Source: CALJIC01 sp039805565 (GTDB lineage: Bacteria; Chloroflexota; Chloroflexia; Chloroflexales; Roseiflexaceae). From it: DNA of 25,430 bases. The stretch's first letter is position 1; each line of letters starts with the position of its first letter. The notes under the pieces are model-generated. The model had not been told where the DNA came from and made no database searches. It saw only the letters and a program-made list of their open reading frames with translations. The DNA is taken from positions 1-25,430 of the forward strand of contig JBDLTZ010000220.1 in NCBI GenBank assembly GCA_039805565.1. The letters are read 5' to 3'. Below, in pieces: positions 14,653-22,831 of the stretch. The position numbers and the translations under genes are program-made.

Positions 14653-17600
14653 ATGACGACGAGTGAAGCGACGCTGGAGCAGCTGCTCCAGCGCTCCGGC
14701 GATGACTTGTTTCGGATGGCGGTGCTGCTGACACCCGACACGCGCGGCGCTGCCCGGGCACTCCTCCAAGCTGTTCAGCGCCTCGCCGACGCGGGCGATG
14801 TGGTCGATGAGCGTGCGCTGCTGACGGCTCTGGTGGCGGCCCTGCCCCCTGAGCGAGGCGGCGCTCGCGGCATGTTCGCCTGGGCCGGAGGGCGGGCGGA
14901 GGAGCGCTGGCTTCTCGCGGCTGTCGCGCACCTGCCGCGCAGCCAGCGCCTGGCGCTGGGCGCCGCATCGTTGCGATCGTTCGAGGGCCTCTTTGCCACG
15001 GCTGGCACGGAGCACGCGGCTGATGCTCTCCCCACGCCGGCTCCAGCCGACAATCTTTCCGCGTCCGCTCTGGCACGAGAGCGATGCGAGGCCCTGCTCG
15101 CGCTCGCGCCGCATGTCCTCCCCGGTGGGACGCTCCCGCCGCTGGTGGGGGACGCGGTGCCCGAGGAGCACCGGGCAGCGCGCGCGGCGCTGGCGCTGGG
15201 GGACGGCTCAGCGCACGCGGACCCGATCATCCGCGGTCACCTGGCGCTGTGCGAGGAGTGCCGCGCCGCCGCCTCGGGCTGGCGCGAGCTGACGCTGCGG
15301 ACAGAGGAGACGCTGCGGGCTGTGCTGCGCGAGGTGTCGGCGCCGCCCGGGATGACGGGGCAGCTGGTGGCCGCCCTCAGGCGCGAGCCGCGGCCGACGC
15401 TGCGCGGCGCGCTTACGAGCCCATGGGCGCTGCGGGCGCTGGTGCCGCTCGCCGTCCTGCTGGTGATTGGGGCGCTGGTGTGGCCTCGCCCGGTCGCGGA
15501 GCCGCGGGGGATGGCCACTGAGGAGGCCGTCGCTGTGGACGAGGCTACGCTAGCGCGGCGGGCGCTGGAGCGGCTCTACACTGCGCCGGCGGGTGGCGGT
15601 GTCTGGCAGGGGCGCTACGCGATGCGCTGGTACTTCGCCGACGCGAGCTACGCAGATCTAGAGGGGCAGCTGTGGCTCGATGGCGAGCGCGGGCGTCACC
15701 GCGTCCAGCTCGTGCACGAGGACGGCGGCGGCCCGTTCGAGCTTCAGCTGGGCGACGGCGACGGAGCGCTGTGGTACAGCGCCGAGGGCCGCTACGCCGC
15801 CTCAATCTACCCGCAGCTTGCTGAGCGCTGGGCCCAGAAGGTGGAGCTGCGGCTGACGCCCGATGAGCAGGAGGCCATGCTGCGCGCCCGGTTGGCGTCC
15901 GGCGCATGGGACCTGGCGGGCGCCTACCTGCGGCAGGCGGTTCAGGCCGGCGACCTGCGGAGCTGGGGCCGCCGCACCGCCGGCGACGGCGCCGATCTGG
16001 CGGTAGTCAGCTTCAGCGGCGCGAGCGCTCTCGGGCGGCCGGCAGGCACATCCGACCGTGTGACGGTGCTGCTGTCGATCGACACGTCCAGCGGCGCGCT
16101 CTATGAGGTGCGCGAGCTGGTGGGGCCGGACTCGGGCGAGCAGACCGGCCGCACGGTGTGGCGCTTCCTGGGCGGTGAGCGACTTGGGCGCGCGGCCGAT
16201 ATCGAGGAGGCGTTCGGGCGTCGGGGAGCCTTCGCCTCCGGCAACTTCGCCATCCGCCCGGCTGGCGCCGCGGCCCCCGAGCTACCCACAGTACCGGGTG
16301 AGGCGGTGACACCCCTGGCGCGGGCGCTGCGCTTCCAGCAGCAGCAGCCGGTGATCCCGGCGGAGGCCCCCCCGGGAGCGACAGCTGCGGCTCTGGTCTC
16401 GGGCGAGGGCGGCCGATCTCCCGGCTGGACGATTGTCTACCTCGGCCCAGGTCGCCGCATGGTGATTAGCACGATTCTTCCGACGACCTCCTCCGGCGCG
16501 CCCTTCCTCCGCACGGTGGAGACCGAGGAGGTTCAGCTGGGGAGCGCGACGGCGCTGCTACAGCCAGGGCCCGTGCAGCGCTACGAGGCCTTCTTCGGGG
16601 ATGTGCAGGACGAGTACGGCGTGGTGTACCAGGCACATGTGAGCTCCCAGGGGTTCAGCCGGGACGAGCTGCTGGATGTGCTGCGCGGCCTGGCACCGCT
16701 CTCGATCGAGGCGGTGCGCTCGCAGTCAACGCTGTTCCTCGAGCCGCACGCCGATGATCCCGCCGCCTTCAGCGCGCTGCTTGACGCGCTTGCACTGGCC
16801 CCCGCACCCCCCGCCGGCAGCGTGAACTACAGCGTGGCGCGCGTGTTCGTACGCCAGGCAACGGACGCCGACCCGCTGCGTGACCCGTACCACCGGCCGC
16901 CCTATGGCGGCCGTCCCGAGACTGTGACGGTGGAGACCTGGACGCGCGCGGCGGGCCGCGGGCACGAGATGGTGAGCGTCACGCACGGGCCGGACGGCGC
17001 TGTGTACGAGCGCAGATACACGGGGCCAGACGGTGGTTGGGCGCAGGATGTGTCGCGTGGCGAGGTTGTGGTGTTCGACGACCCGGCGAAGGGCTGGCCG
17101 CAGAGCCGCGGAGCGCAGGTAGCCGAGCAATTGCTGGCGTGCGGCGGAGTGCTGACGGAGCTGCCGGATGGCGATCGAGCGGTGATCTTCACCGAGCTGG
17201 ACTGGCGGCGTGGCTCGTGCGCGCTGCCCGAGTACCCAATCATGGCCGAGATTCAGTCCGTGACCTACACGCGCGACGGGGATGTGGACTCTGCATTTGT
17301 GGCCGATCTGCCTGATGGGGCGCTGACGACGCTGGTGGCGCTCGGGCCGGACGGGCGGGTGACGCGCTCCGAGGTGTACGCCGGCGAGCGAGCCGAGGCG
17401 CCGCGTGAGGTCCAGGTGGAGCGCTGGGAGCAGGTGAGCGAGCGGGTGGTACCGGCCGAGCGGGTGCCAGCGGAGGTCTTCAATCCGGAGCCACCGGCGG
17501 CGTTCATGCGGCTGGCGGTGGGGCAGGGCGGCGAGCAGCCGGTGTTCATCCTTGCGCCGATCGATCTGGCGCAGGTGCGCGGCGTGCTCGGTGGCACGCT

Positions 17601-18045
17601 CCTGACAGTCGCGCCCGAGGCGTCGGACGACACGGCCGGCATCGGGCAGGTCGGGCTGACCGGGGCGGTGATGTCGCGCTTCGACCCGGACGGCCTGTAC
17701 ACGCACATCCAGCGCTTCGCCGACCCGTTCGAGGGCGCGCTGAACTACGGCGTGGCGGTGCGGCTGGAGTTCGAGCTGGAGGGGGACGCGGTGGGGCAGC
17801 GGCTCTGGCGACCGCTGTACCAGGGGCGCGCGGACCGCTTCGGCGCCTACCTGCGGGCACAGGCACGCTGGCGGGCGAGCGAACCGTTCGAGGTGGCGGT
17901 GGATGGTGAGCCGGTGCCGGGCTGGAAGGTGACGACCTTCGACGGGCGGGCGTGGCTGATCGCCGACGTGGACGGCCTGACGGTGGCGATGCCATTGGAT
18001 ACGCCCGAGCAGCTGGTGCTGGCAGGGCGTCTGACGCGGGCGTAG
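14653..18045 (+). CDS. Sigma-like / zinc-finger anti-sigma / membrane fusion with large extracytoplasmic part
   Basis: This 1130-residue membrane protein opens with a degenerate ECF-sigma pattern. Residues 8-45 (DDLFRMAVLLTPDTRGAARA) resemble region 2, and 85-115 (LLAAVAHLPRSQRLALGAAS) resemble the first helix of region 4, but the DNA-recognition helix is not recognisable. Next comes an anti-sigma zinc motif, H196-x3-C200-x2-C203 (HLALCEEC), as in ZAS/zf-HC2 proteins. One membrane span (about 260-277) leads to ~850 outside residues. Of these, about 300-540 look like a LolA/MucB-type sheet (WQGRYAMRWYF...LEGQLWLDGERGRHRVQLV), and 545-685 end like DUF4367 (GFSRDELLDVLRGLAPLS). Two further domains follow to the C-terminus. 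The ATG at 14653 has GAGG 8 bases upstream. It probably senses envelope state; the partner sigma factor is not visible here. Confidence 0.7.
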   Translation: MTTSEATLEQLLQRSGDDLFRMAVLLTPDTRGAARALLQAVQRLADAGDVVDERALLTALVAALPPERGGARGMFAWAGGRAEERWLLAAVAHLPRSQRLALGAASLRSFEGLFATAGTEHAADALPTPAPADNLSASALARERCEALLALAPHVLPGGTLPPLVGDAVPEEHRAARAALALGDGSAHADPIIRGHLALCEECRAAASGWRELTLRTEETLRAVLREVSAPPGMTGQLVAALRREPRPTLRGALTSPWALRALVPLAVLLVIGALVWPRPVAEPRGMATEEAVAVDEATLARRALERLYTAPAGGGVWQGRYAMRWYFADASYADLEGQLWLDGERGRHRVQLVHEDGGGPFELQLGDGDGALWYSAEGRYAASIYPQLAERWAQKVELRLTPDEQEAMLRARLASGAWDLAGAYLRQAVQAGDLRSWGRRTAGDGADLAVVSFSGASALGRPAGTSDRVTVLLSIDTSSGALYEVRELVGPDSGEQTGRTVWRFLGGERLGRAADIEEAFGRRGAFASGNFAIRPAGAAAPELPTVPGEAVTPLARALRFQQQQPVIPAEAPPGATAAALVSGEGGRSPGWTIVYLGPGRRMVISTILPTTSSGAPFLRTVETEEVQLGSATALLQPGPVQRYEAFFGDVQDEYGVVYQAHVSSQGFSRDELLDVLRGLAPLSIEAVRSQSTLFLEPHADDPAAFSALLDALALAPAPPAGSVNYSVARVFVRQATDADPLRDPYHRPPYGGRPETVTVETWTRAAGRGHEMVSVTHGPDGAVYERRYTGPDGGWAQDVSRGEVVVFDDPAKGWPQSRGAQVAEQLLACGGVLTELPDGDRAVIFTELDWRRGSCALPEYPIMAEIQSVTYTRDGDVDSAFVADLPDGALTTLVALGPDGRVTRSEVYAGERAEAPREVQVERWEQVSERVVPAERVPAEVFNPEPPAAFMRLAVGQGGEQPVFILAPIDLAQVRGVLGGTLLTVAPEASDDTAGIGQVGLTGAVMSRFDPDGLYTHIQRFADPFEGALNYGVAVRLEFELEGDAVGQRLWRPLYQGRADRFGAYLRAQARWRASEPFEVAVDGEPVPGWKVTTFDGRAWLIADVDGLTVAMPLDTPEQLVLAGRLTRA

Positions 18046-18160
18046 GGCGAAACGCTAAGCGATGAATCCTGAATGGCCGTGGCATCAGAGCGCGGCCGGC
18101 GCCGAGCTACCCGAGCCCAGCCAGCACGTGCCGGAGCGCAGACCCCGGCTCTGGTTACGG

Positions 18161-18186
18161 ACACCGCCGCAACCCCGCGGCGGTGT
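18161..18186 (+). terminator. Terminator hairpin between the fusion gene and priA
   Basis: A perfect 10-bp stem (ACACCGCCGC / GCGGCGGTGT) with a 6-base loop is followed by TGTGCT. It directly abuts the priA -10, so it separates the two transcription units. Bases 18046-18160 show no gene. Confidence 0.65.
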
Positions 18187-18188
18187 TG

Positions 18189-18197
18189 TGCTACACT
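18189..18197 (+). promoter_or_regulatory. Leaderless priA promoter
   Basis: TGC-TACACT is an extended -10 that ends 6 bases before the ATG at 18204, so transcription should begin at or next to the A of the start codon. No proper ribosome site exists at normal spacing (GAGG ends only 2 bases before the ATG). Confidence 0.5.
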
Positions 18198-18203
18198 GAG
18201 GAT

Positions 18204-21200
18204 ATGCCGCCCGACCTGCTCGCCGATGTCGCCCTCCGCGCCGCGTTCGCCGGCGCAGACCCGGTGTTCACCTACCGTGTCCCGCAGAGCCTGCGCGCCC
18301 TGGTGCGCCCGGGACAGCTGGTGTGGGCGCCACTACGCCGCCAGCGGGTGCAGGGAATCATCCTGGACCTGTACGGGCGCGGCGGCCCCCCCGAGCTGCG
18401 CCCTGAGCCCGGCGCCCCACGCGACGTAGACGCGCCGGTGCTGCGCGACCTGGAGGACGTGGCAGACCCCGAAGCCGCGCTGACCACGTCGCAGATCCGG
18501 CTGGCGCGCTGGCTGGCTCGCCGCTACCATGCCCCGCTGTACGAGGCGCTGTCCCTCATGCTCCCGCCCGGCGTGTCACAGGAGTCTGAGCCCACCTGGC
18601 GCACGACGCCGGCCGGGATGCAGGCTCACCTGGGGACGCTGCCCGAGGGTGAGCGGGCGGTGCTCTACTTCCTGCGCCGACGCGGCGAGCTGCCGGAGCG
18701 CGAGCTGCGCAAGCATCTGCGCGGCAGCGACTCCGAGCTGCGGGCGACCTACCTGGCGTTGCTCGAGCGCGGGCTGGTGACTCGCGGGTCGGCGGAGACA
18801 CGGCCGCGGGCGAGGCCGCGGGTGGAGCGGATGGCGCGGCTGCTGGTCGGCCCGGGCGAGCTGGAGGCGGCGCTGGAGGACCTGAGTCGCGCGCCGCGGC
18901 AGCGGGCGGTGCTGGAGTACCTGGGGCGGTGGATGGCGGGGGACGAAGGGCTGACAACCGACGACGGACAACCGACGACGGACGACGGACGACGGACGAC
19001 CGGGAGCCAGGGCCTGACGACGGACGACGGACGACGGACAATCGACGACGGACAACTGACGACGGACAACCGGGGGTCAGGGACAGACGACGGACAACCG
19101 ACGACGGACGGCGGGCGAGCGATGACCGGCGCCGAAGGACCGGCGACCGATGACGAGGGAGGGAGGGCCGGCCCCTCGCCCCTGTTCCCCGTGAGCGCGA
19201 TCTACGAGGCGACCGGGGCGGACGCGGCAGCGCTGCGGGCGCTGGCCACGCGCGGGGTGATCGAGCTCGCCACGCGCGAGGTACGGCGCGACCCGCTCTC
19301 GGGGGACGCCACGCCGCCCGACGTGCCCCCGCCGCTCACGCCGGGGCAGGAGGCCGTGTGGCGGCGGATCGCGGAGGCGCTCGATACCAGTGCTGAGGAG
19401 CGAGTGCTACGTACTGAGTTGGCGGAGTCACAGCCCGCGATGCACGATGCAGCACGGAGTCCACTCGACTCTGCTGAGAACGCCTTCGGCGTGCAGCGCT
19501 CAGCACTCAGCACACTTGGCTCGGCCGAGAACGGCTTCGGCGTGCAGCACGCGGTGCTCAGCACTCAGCACTCAGCACTTCGTACGTTTCTCCTCCATGG
19601 CGTGACCGGCTCGGGCAAGACCGAGGTCTACCTGCGGGCGATCGGGCGCACGATGCGGCGCGGGCGGCAGGCGCTGGTGCTGGTGCCGGAGATCGCGCTG
19701 ACGGCGCAGCTGGTGCGGCGCTTCGCGGCGCGCTTCCCCGGCGCGCTGGCCGTGCTGCACAGCGGCCTGAGCCTGGGCGAGCGCTACGACGAGTGGCGCC
19801 GGCTGCGGAGCGGCGAGGCTAAGCTGGTGATCGGCTCACGCTCGGCGGTGTTCGCGCCGCTGCCCAAGCTCGGCCTGATCATCGTGGATGAGGAGCACGA
19901 GACCTCGTACAAGCACGATGCGGGACCGCGCTACCACGCCCGTGACGCCGCCATACACCTGGCGGAGCTCACCGGGAGCGTGCTGGTGCTCGGCAGCGCG
20001 ACCCCCTCGGTCGAGACCTACACCGCAGCCACCTCGGGGCGCATCAAACTGCTGGAGCTCTCGGAGCGGGTGGGGGCGGGGCGCGGCCCGAACGGCCTGC
20101 CGCGCTCGGAGACGCTGCCGCTGCCGCCGGTGCGGATCGTGGATATGCGCGGCGAGCTCCAGAGCGGCAACCGCTCGATCTTCAGCCGGCCGCTGCAGGA
20201 CGCGCTGGCGAAGGCCCTGGAGCACGGCGAGCAGGCGGTGCTGTTCCTCAACCGGCGTGGCGTGGCGAGCTTCATCATGTGCCGCGACTGCGGGCACGTG
20301 GTGAGCTGCCCGAACTGCTCCTCGCCGCTCACGGTCCACTACGATGATGAAGGGCGAGGGACCGGGGACCAAGGGCCAAAGAACGAGCGTGCCAGTGGCC
20401 CAGCGAGCGCGAGCAGCCCGTTGTCCCTGCTCGTGTGCCACACATGCAGCCACCGCGAGCTGGTGCCGGTCAACTGCCCCGCGTGCTGGAGCAAGCGCGT
20501 CAAGTCGTTCGGCGTGGGCACGCAGCGGGTGGTCGAGGAGGTGCAGGCGCTTTTCCCGCAGGCTCGCCCGCTGCGCTGGGACCGCGACACCGTGACGCGC
20601 AAGGGGGACCACGGGCGCATGCTGGACGCGTTTCTGCGGCGCGAGGCCGACGTGCTGGTGGGGACGCAGATGATCGCCAAGGGGCTTGACCTGCCGCTGG
20701 TATCGGTGGTGGGGGTGGTGGCGGCCGACACCGGGCTGCACCTGCCGGACTTCCGGGCGGGCGAGCGGACCTTCCAGGTGCTGACGCAGGTGGCCGGGCG
20801 GGCGGGCCGTCGCAGCGCGGGGGCCCAGGTGGTGATCCAGACCTACAACCCGGACCACTACGCGCTGCTGGCGGCCCAGGAGCACGACTACAAGGCGTTC
20901 TTCGCGCAGGAGATCGCCTTCCGGCGCCAGACGGGCTACCCGCCGTACAGCCGGCTGGTGCGCTTCGTCTACGCCGGCACAAGCGACGAGCGCGGCAAGC
21001 GTGCGGCCGAGGCGCTGGTGGACGAGGTGCGGCAGATCGGTGCGCAGCTGGAGCTGGGGGACTGGGGGGTGATCGGGCCGGCGCCGGCGTTCTTCCACCG
21101 GCAGCGCAACCGCTTCCGCTGGCACCTGCTGCTGCGGGCCACCGACCCGGCACCGCTGCTGGACCAGCTGCGGCTGGCGCCCGGCTGGACCGTGGATGTG

Positions 21201-21221
21201 GACCCGGTGCATGTACTGTAG
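18204..21221 (+). CDS. priA: Primosomal replication-restart helicase PriA, repeat-expanded
   Basis: This 1005-residue DNA helicase reloads replication at stalled forks. The N-terminal 3'-end-binding domain (1-100, VFTYRVPQSLRALVRPGQLVWAPLRR) and a winged-helix region precede the motor. The motor shows Walker A GVTGSGKT (466-473, K472), Walker B DEEH (562-565), then QMIAKGLDLP and QVAGRAGR. All eight zinc cysteines are present (693, 696, 702, 705, 745, 748, 758, 761). Compared with E. coli (732 residues) it carries three low-complexity insertions: about 248-320, about 395-460 and about 714-742, the last inside the zinc module where E. coli has only 15 residues between cysteine quartets. All insertions keep frame. 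The start at 18204 fits the domain and the promoter. Confidence 0.95.
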   Translation: MPPDLLADVALRAAFAGADPVFTYRVPQSLRALVRPGQLVWAPLRRQRVQGIILDLYGRGGPPELRPEPGAPRDVDAPVLRDLEDVADPEAALTTSQIRLARWLARRYHAPLYEALSLMLPPGVSQESEPTWRTTPAGMQAHLGTLPEGERAVLYFLRRRGELPERELRKHLRGSDSELRATYLALLERGLVTRGSAETRPRARPRVERMARLLVGPGELEAALEDLSRAPRQRAVLEYLGRWMAGDEGLTTDDGQPTTDDGRRTTGSQGLTTDDGRRTIDDGQLTTDNRGSGTDDGQPTTDGGRAMTGAEGPATDDEGGRAGPSPLFPVSAIYEATGADAAALRALATRGVIELATREVRRDPLSGDATPPDVPPPLTPGQEAVWRRIAEALDTSAEERVLRTELAESQPAMHDAARSPLDSAENAFGVQRSALSTLGSAENGFGVQHAVLSTQHSALRTFLLHGVTGSGKTEVYLRAIGRTMRRGRQALVLVPEIALTAQLVRRFAARFPGALAVLHSGLSLGERYDEWRRLRSGEAKLVIGSRSAVFAPLPKLGLIIVDEEHETSYKHDAGPRYHARDAAIHLAELTGSVLVLGSATPSVETYTAATSGRIKLLELSERVGAGRGPNGLPRSETLPLPPVRIVDMRGELQSGNRSIFSRPLQDALAKALEHGEQAVLFLNRRGVASFIMCRDCGHVVSCPNCSSPLTVHYDDEGRGTGDQGPKNERASGPASASSPLSLLVCHTCSHRELVPVNCPACWSKRVKSFGVGTQRVVEEVQALFPQARPLRWDRDTVTRKGDHGRMLDAFLRREADVLVGTQMIAKGLDLPLVSVVGVVAADTGLHLPDFRAGERTFQVLTQVAGRAGRRSAGAQVVIQTYNPDHYALLAAQEHDYKAFFAQEIAFRRQTGYPPYSRLVRFVYAGTSDERGKRAAEALVDEVRQIGAQLELGDWGVIGPAPAFFHRQRNRFRWHLLLRATDPAPLLDQLRLAPGWTVDVDPVHVL
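18954..19128 (+). repeat. Heptamer array (ACGACGG / ACAACCG) inside priA
   Basis: Twenty-five consecutive 7-base units keep perfect register; ACGACGG is the commonest and ACAACCG and ACGACCG are variants. Three units encode a seven-residue peptide, so the protein repeats TTDDGQP/TTDDGRR. The array falls between the winged-helix and motor domains of PriA. Confidence 0.95.
19476..19575 (+). repeat. 51-base duplication plus CACTCAG heptamers inside priA
   Basis: GAGAACGCCTTCGGCGTGCA at 19476 recurs at 19527 with one mismatch, a period of 51 bases (17 residues, AENAFGVQ/AENGFGVQ). Each copy holds a small hairpin (ACGCC-TTC-GGCGT in copy 1) and is followed by CACTCAG units at 19504, 19562 and 19569. 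CACTCAG is the reverse complement of the array at 10385-10433. Confidence 0.9.
20344..20430 (+). repeat. Low-complexity insertion within the PriA zinc module
   Basis: About 80 bases separate the two cysteine quartets beyond the normal family length. GGACCGG, GGACCAA, GGGCCAA and AGAACGA follow each other in 7-base register at about 20359-20386. The encoded text is charged and Ser/Ala-rich, and the frame is kept. Confidence 0.7.
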
Positions 21222-21241
21222 GGAGGGAGTGCCCTCCCTAC
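21218..21241. terminator. Hairpin overlapping the priA stop codon
   Basis: A perfect 10-bp stem (GTAGGGAGGG / CCCTCCCTAC) with a 4-base loop includes the priA TAG (21219-21221) and ends 13 bases before the arsR stop on the other strand. It probably terminates both convergent genes. There is no clear T tract. Confidence 0.6.
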
Positions 21242-21253
21242 CCACCCCTGGAT

Positions 21254-21601
21254 TTATGTGTGGCCGAGGTGCTCGAGGGTGAGCTGGAACACCCGGCTCA
21301 CGTGCTCGTCGTCAAAGGCGTAGTACATGAGCTTCCCCTCGCGGCGCGCCCGGACGATCCGCAGGTCGCGCAGGAGGCGCAGCTGGTGCGACACGGCCGA
21401 CTCGGTCATGCCGAGGACCGCGGCGAGGTCGCCGACACACAGCTCGGCGTGTGAGAGCGCGTGCAGGATGCGGACGCGCGTCGGGTCGGCCATTGAGCGG
21501 AAGGTCTCGGCGAGCTGCGCGGTGACGCGCTCATCGAGCTGGTGCTCGCGCAGCAGGCGCACCGCCGCGGCGTCGACGATCGAGCTATCGGGCGGTGCCA
21601 T
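21254..21601 (-). CDS. ArsR/SmtB-family zinc-type repressor
   Basis: This 115-residue winged-helix repressor has HTH text VGDLAAVLGMTESAVSHQLRLLRD and wing REGKLMYYAF. In the last helix, D98, H100, H111 and H114 reproduce the spacing D-x-H-x10-H-x2-H of the alpha-5 metal site known in S. aureus CzrA (D84, H86, H97, H100) and M. tuberculosis NmtR. Zn(II), Co(II) or Ni(II) sensing is therefore likely. The alpha-3 motif ELCVGD has only one cysteine (C55), so an alpha-3 thiolate site is incomplete. The start at 21601 has GGGGAAG upstream. It lies 15 bases behind the thiolase gene on the same strand, probably co-transcribed. No transporter target gene is in the window. Confidence 0.9.
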   Translation of the reverse strand: MAPPDSSIVDAAAVRLLREHQLDERVTAQLAETFRSMADPTRVRILHALSHAELCVGDLAAVLGMTESAVSHQLRLLRDLRIVRARREGKLMYYAFDDEHVSRVFQLTLEHLGHT

Positions 21602-21616
21602 GCCGCTTCCCCTGTG

Positions 21617-22804
21617 CTACAGCGTCTCCACCGCCATTGCCACGGCCTCGCCGCCCCCGAGGCAGAGCGCGGCGATACCTCGACCTCCGCCGCGCCGACG
21701 CAGCGCGTGGATGAGCGTCACGAGCACGCGGGCTCCGCTGGCGCCGATCGGGTGACCGAGCGCAATGGCCCCGCCGTGGACGTTCATGCGGTCCCAGTCG
21801 AGGTGCAGCTCGCGGCCGTTCTGCACCGCCTGAGCGGCGAAGGCCTCGTTGACCTCGAACAGGTCATAGTCGTCCAGCGTGGTGCCGGTGCGCTCGAACA
21901 GGCGGCGCACGGCGAACACCGGGGCGGTGAAGAGCTCCAGCGGCGCCACGGCTGCCTGGGCCGAGCCGATCACGCGTGCGATCGGCCGCAGCCCGAGCTC
22001 GGAGGCGCGGCGGGCGCTGGTGACCACCAGGGCGGCGGCGCCGTCGGTGATGCCGGGGGCATTCCCGGCCGTCACGCTGCCATCGGAGGCGAAGGCCGGG
22101 CGCAGGCCGGCGAGCTGGCGGGCGTCGGTGTCGCGGCGCGGCGGCTCGTCGGCCGATATGGTCGTCGTCTTCCCTCTGCCGGCGGGGACCTCGACCGGCG
22201 CGATTTCCTCAGCGAAGGCCCCCGCATCCTGAGCGGCCACCGCCCGGGCGTGCGACTGGAGCGCGAAGGCGTCCTGGGCCTCGCGGCTCACCTGGAAGCT
22301 GCGCGCGATCCACTCGGCCGAATTCCCCATGTGGTGCTGCTCGACGGCGCACCACAGCCCGTCGTGGACCACCGAGTCGACGATCTCGCCGTTGCCGAGG
22401 CGGTAGCCGCTGCGGGCCTGGGGCAGCAGGTAGGGCGCGCGGCTCATATTCTCCATACCGCCGGCCACCACCACCTGCGCGTCGCCGCCGCGCACGAGGG
22501 CGGAGGCCAGCATCACCGCCTTGAGGCCGCTGCCACAGACCTTGTTGATCGTGAGGGCGCTCGCGGAGGCCGGCAGTCCGGCGCGGAGGGCCGCCTGGCG
22601 GGCGGGGGCCTGCCCGAGGCCGGCGCTCACCACGTTGCCCATGATGCACTCGTCGATCATAGCGGGGTCCACACCCGCGCGGGCGACGGCCGCGCGCACC
22701 GCGGCGGCGCCGAGCTCCGTGGCGGGCACGTCCCGGTAGGCGCCCTGGAACTTCCCGATCGGGGTGCGGGCCACGCCGACGATCACAGTATCGCTGTCGC
22801 TCAT
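21617..22804 (-). CDS. Acetyl-CoA C-acetyltransferase (thiolase)
   Basis: This 395-residue thiolase condenses two acetyl-CoA to acetoacetyl-CoA or runs in reverse during beta-oxidation. Acyl-carrying C90 lies in NKVCGSGLKA, H351 in ALGHPIGASG and the second cysteine C381 in ALCLGGGEA; NEAFAAQ is also present. The length is that of biosynthetic/degradative type II thiolases. The ATG at 22804 is preceded by AAGGAGGAGAG; the frame continues upstream for 79 codons, but that part runs through the divergent promoter. It is read from a consensus TATAAT at 22832-22837 and followed by arsR. No PHA or fatty-acid genes are in view, so pathway assignment is open. Confidence 0.94.
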   Translation of the reverse strand: MSDSDTVIVGVARTPIGKFQGAYRDVPATELGAAAVRAAVARAGVDPAMIDECIMGNVVSAGLGQAPARQAALRAGLPASASALTINKVCGSGLKAVMLASALVRGGDAQVVVAGGMENMSRAPYLLPQARSGYRLGNGEIVDSVVHDGLWCAVEQHHMGNSAEWIARSFQVSREAQDAFALQSHARAVAAQDAGAFAEEIAPVEVPAGRGKTTTISADEPPRRDTDARQLAGLRPAFASDGSVTAGNAPGITDGAAALVVTSARRASELGLRPIARVIGSAQAAVAPLELFTAPVFAVRRLFERTGTTLDDYDLFEVNEAFAAQAVQNGRELHLDWDRMNVHGGAIALGHPIGASGARVLVTLIHALRRRGGGRGIAALCLGGGEAVAMAVETL

Positions 22805-22831
22805 TCTCTCCTCCTTCTGAAATCCGGCCGT

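Noticed and set aside
18954..19128. CRISPR array
   Set aside because: The units are 7 bases with no unique spacers, and the frame is translated within PriA.
18204..21221. priA as a pseudogene broken by repeats
   Set aside because: The frame is continuous and the Walker motifs, DEEH and all eight zinc cysteines are present.
19836..21245. A 469-residue minus-strand frame opposite priA
   Set aside because: It lies antisense to the conserved helicase motor, with Arg/His/Gln-rich text and no ribosome site.
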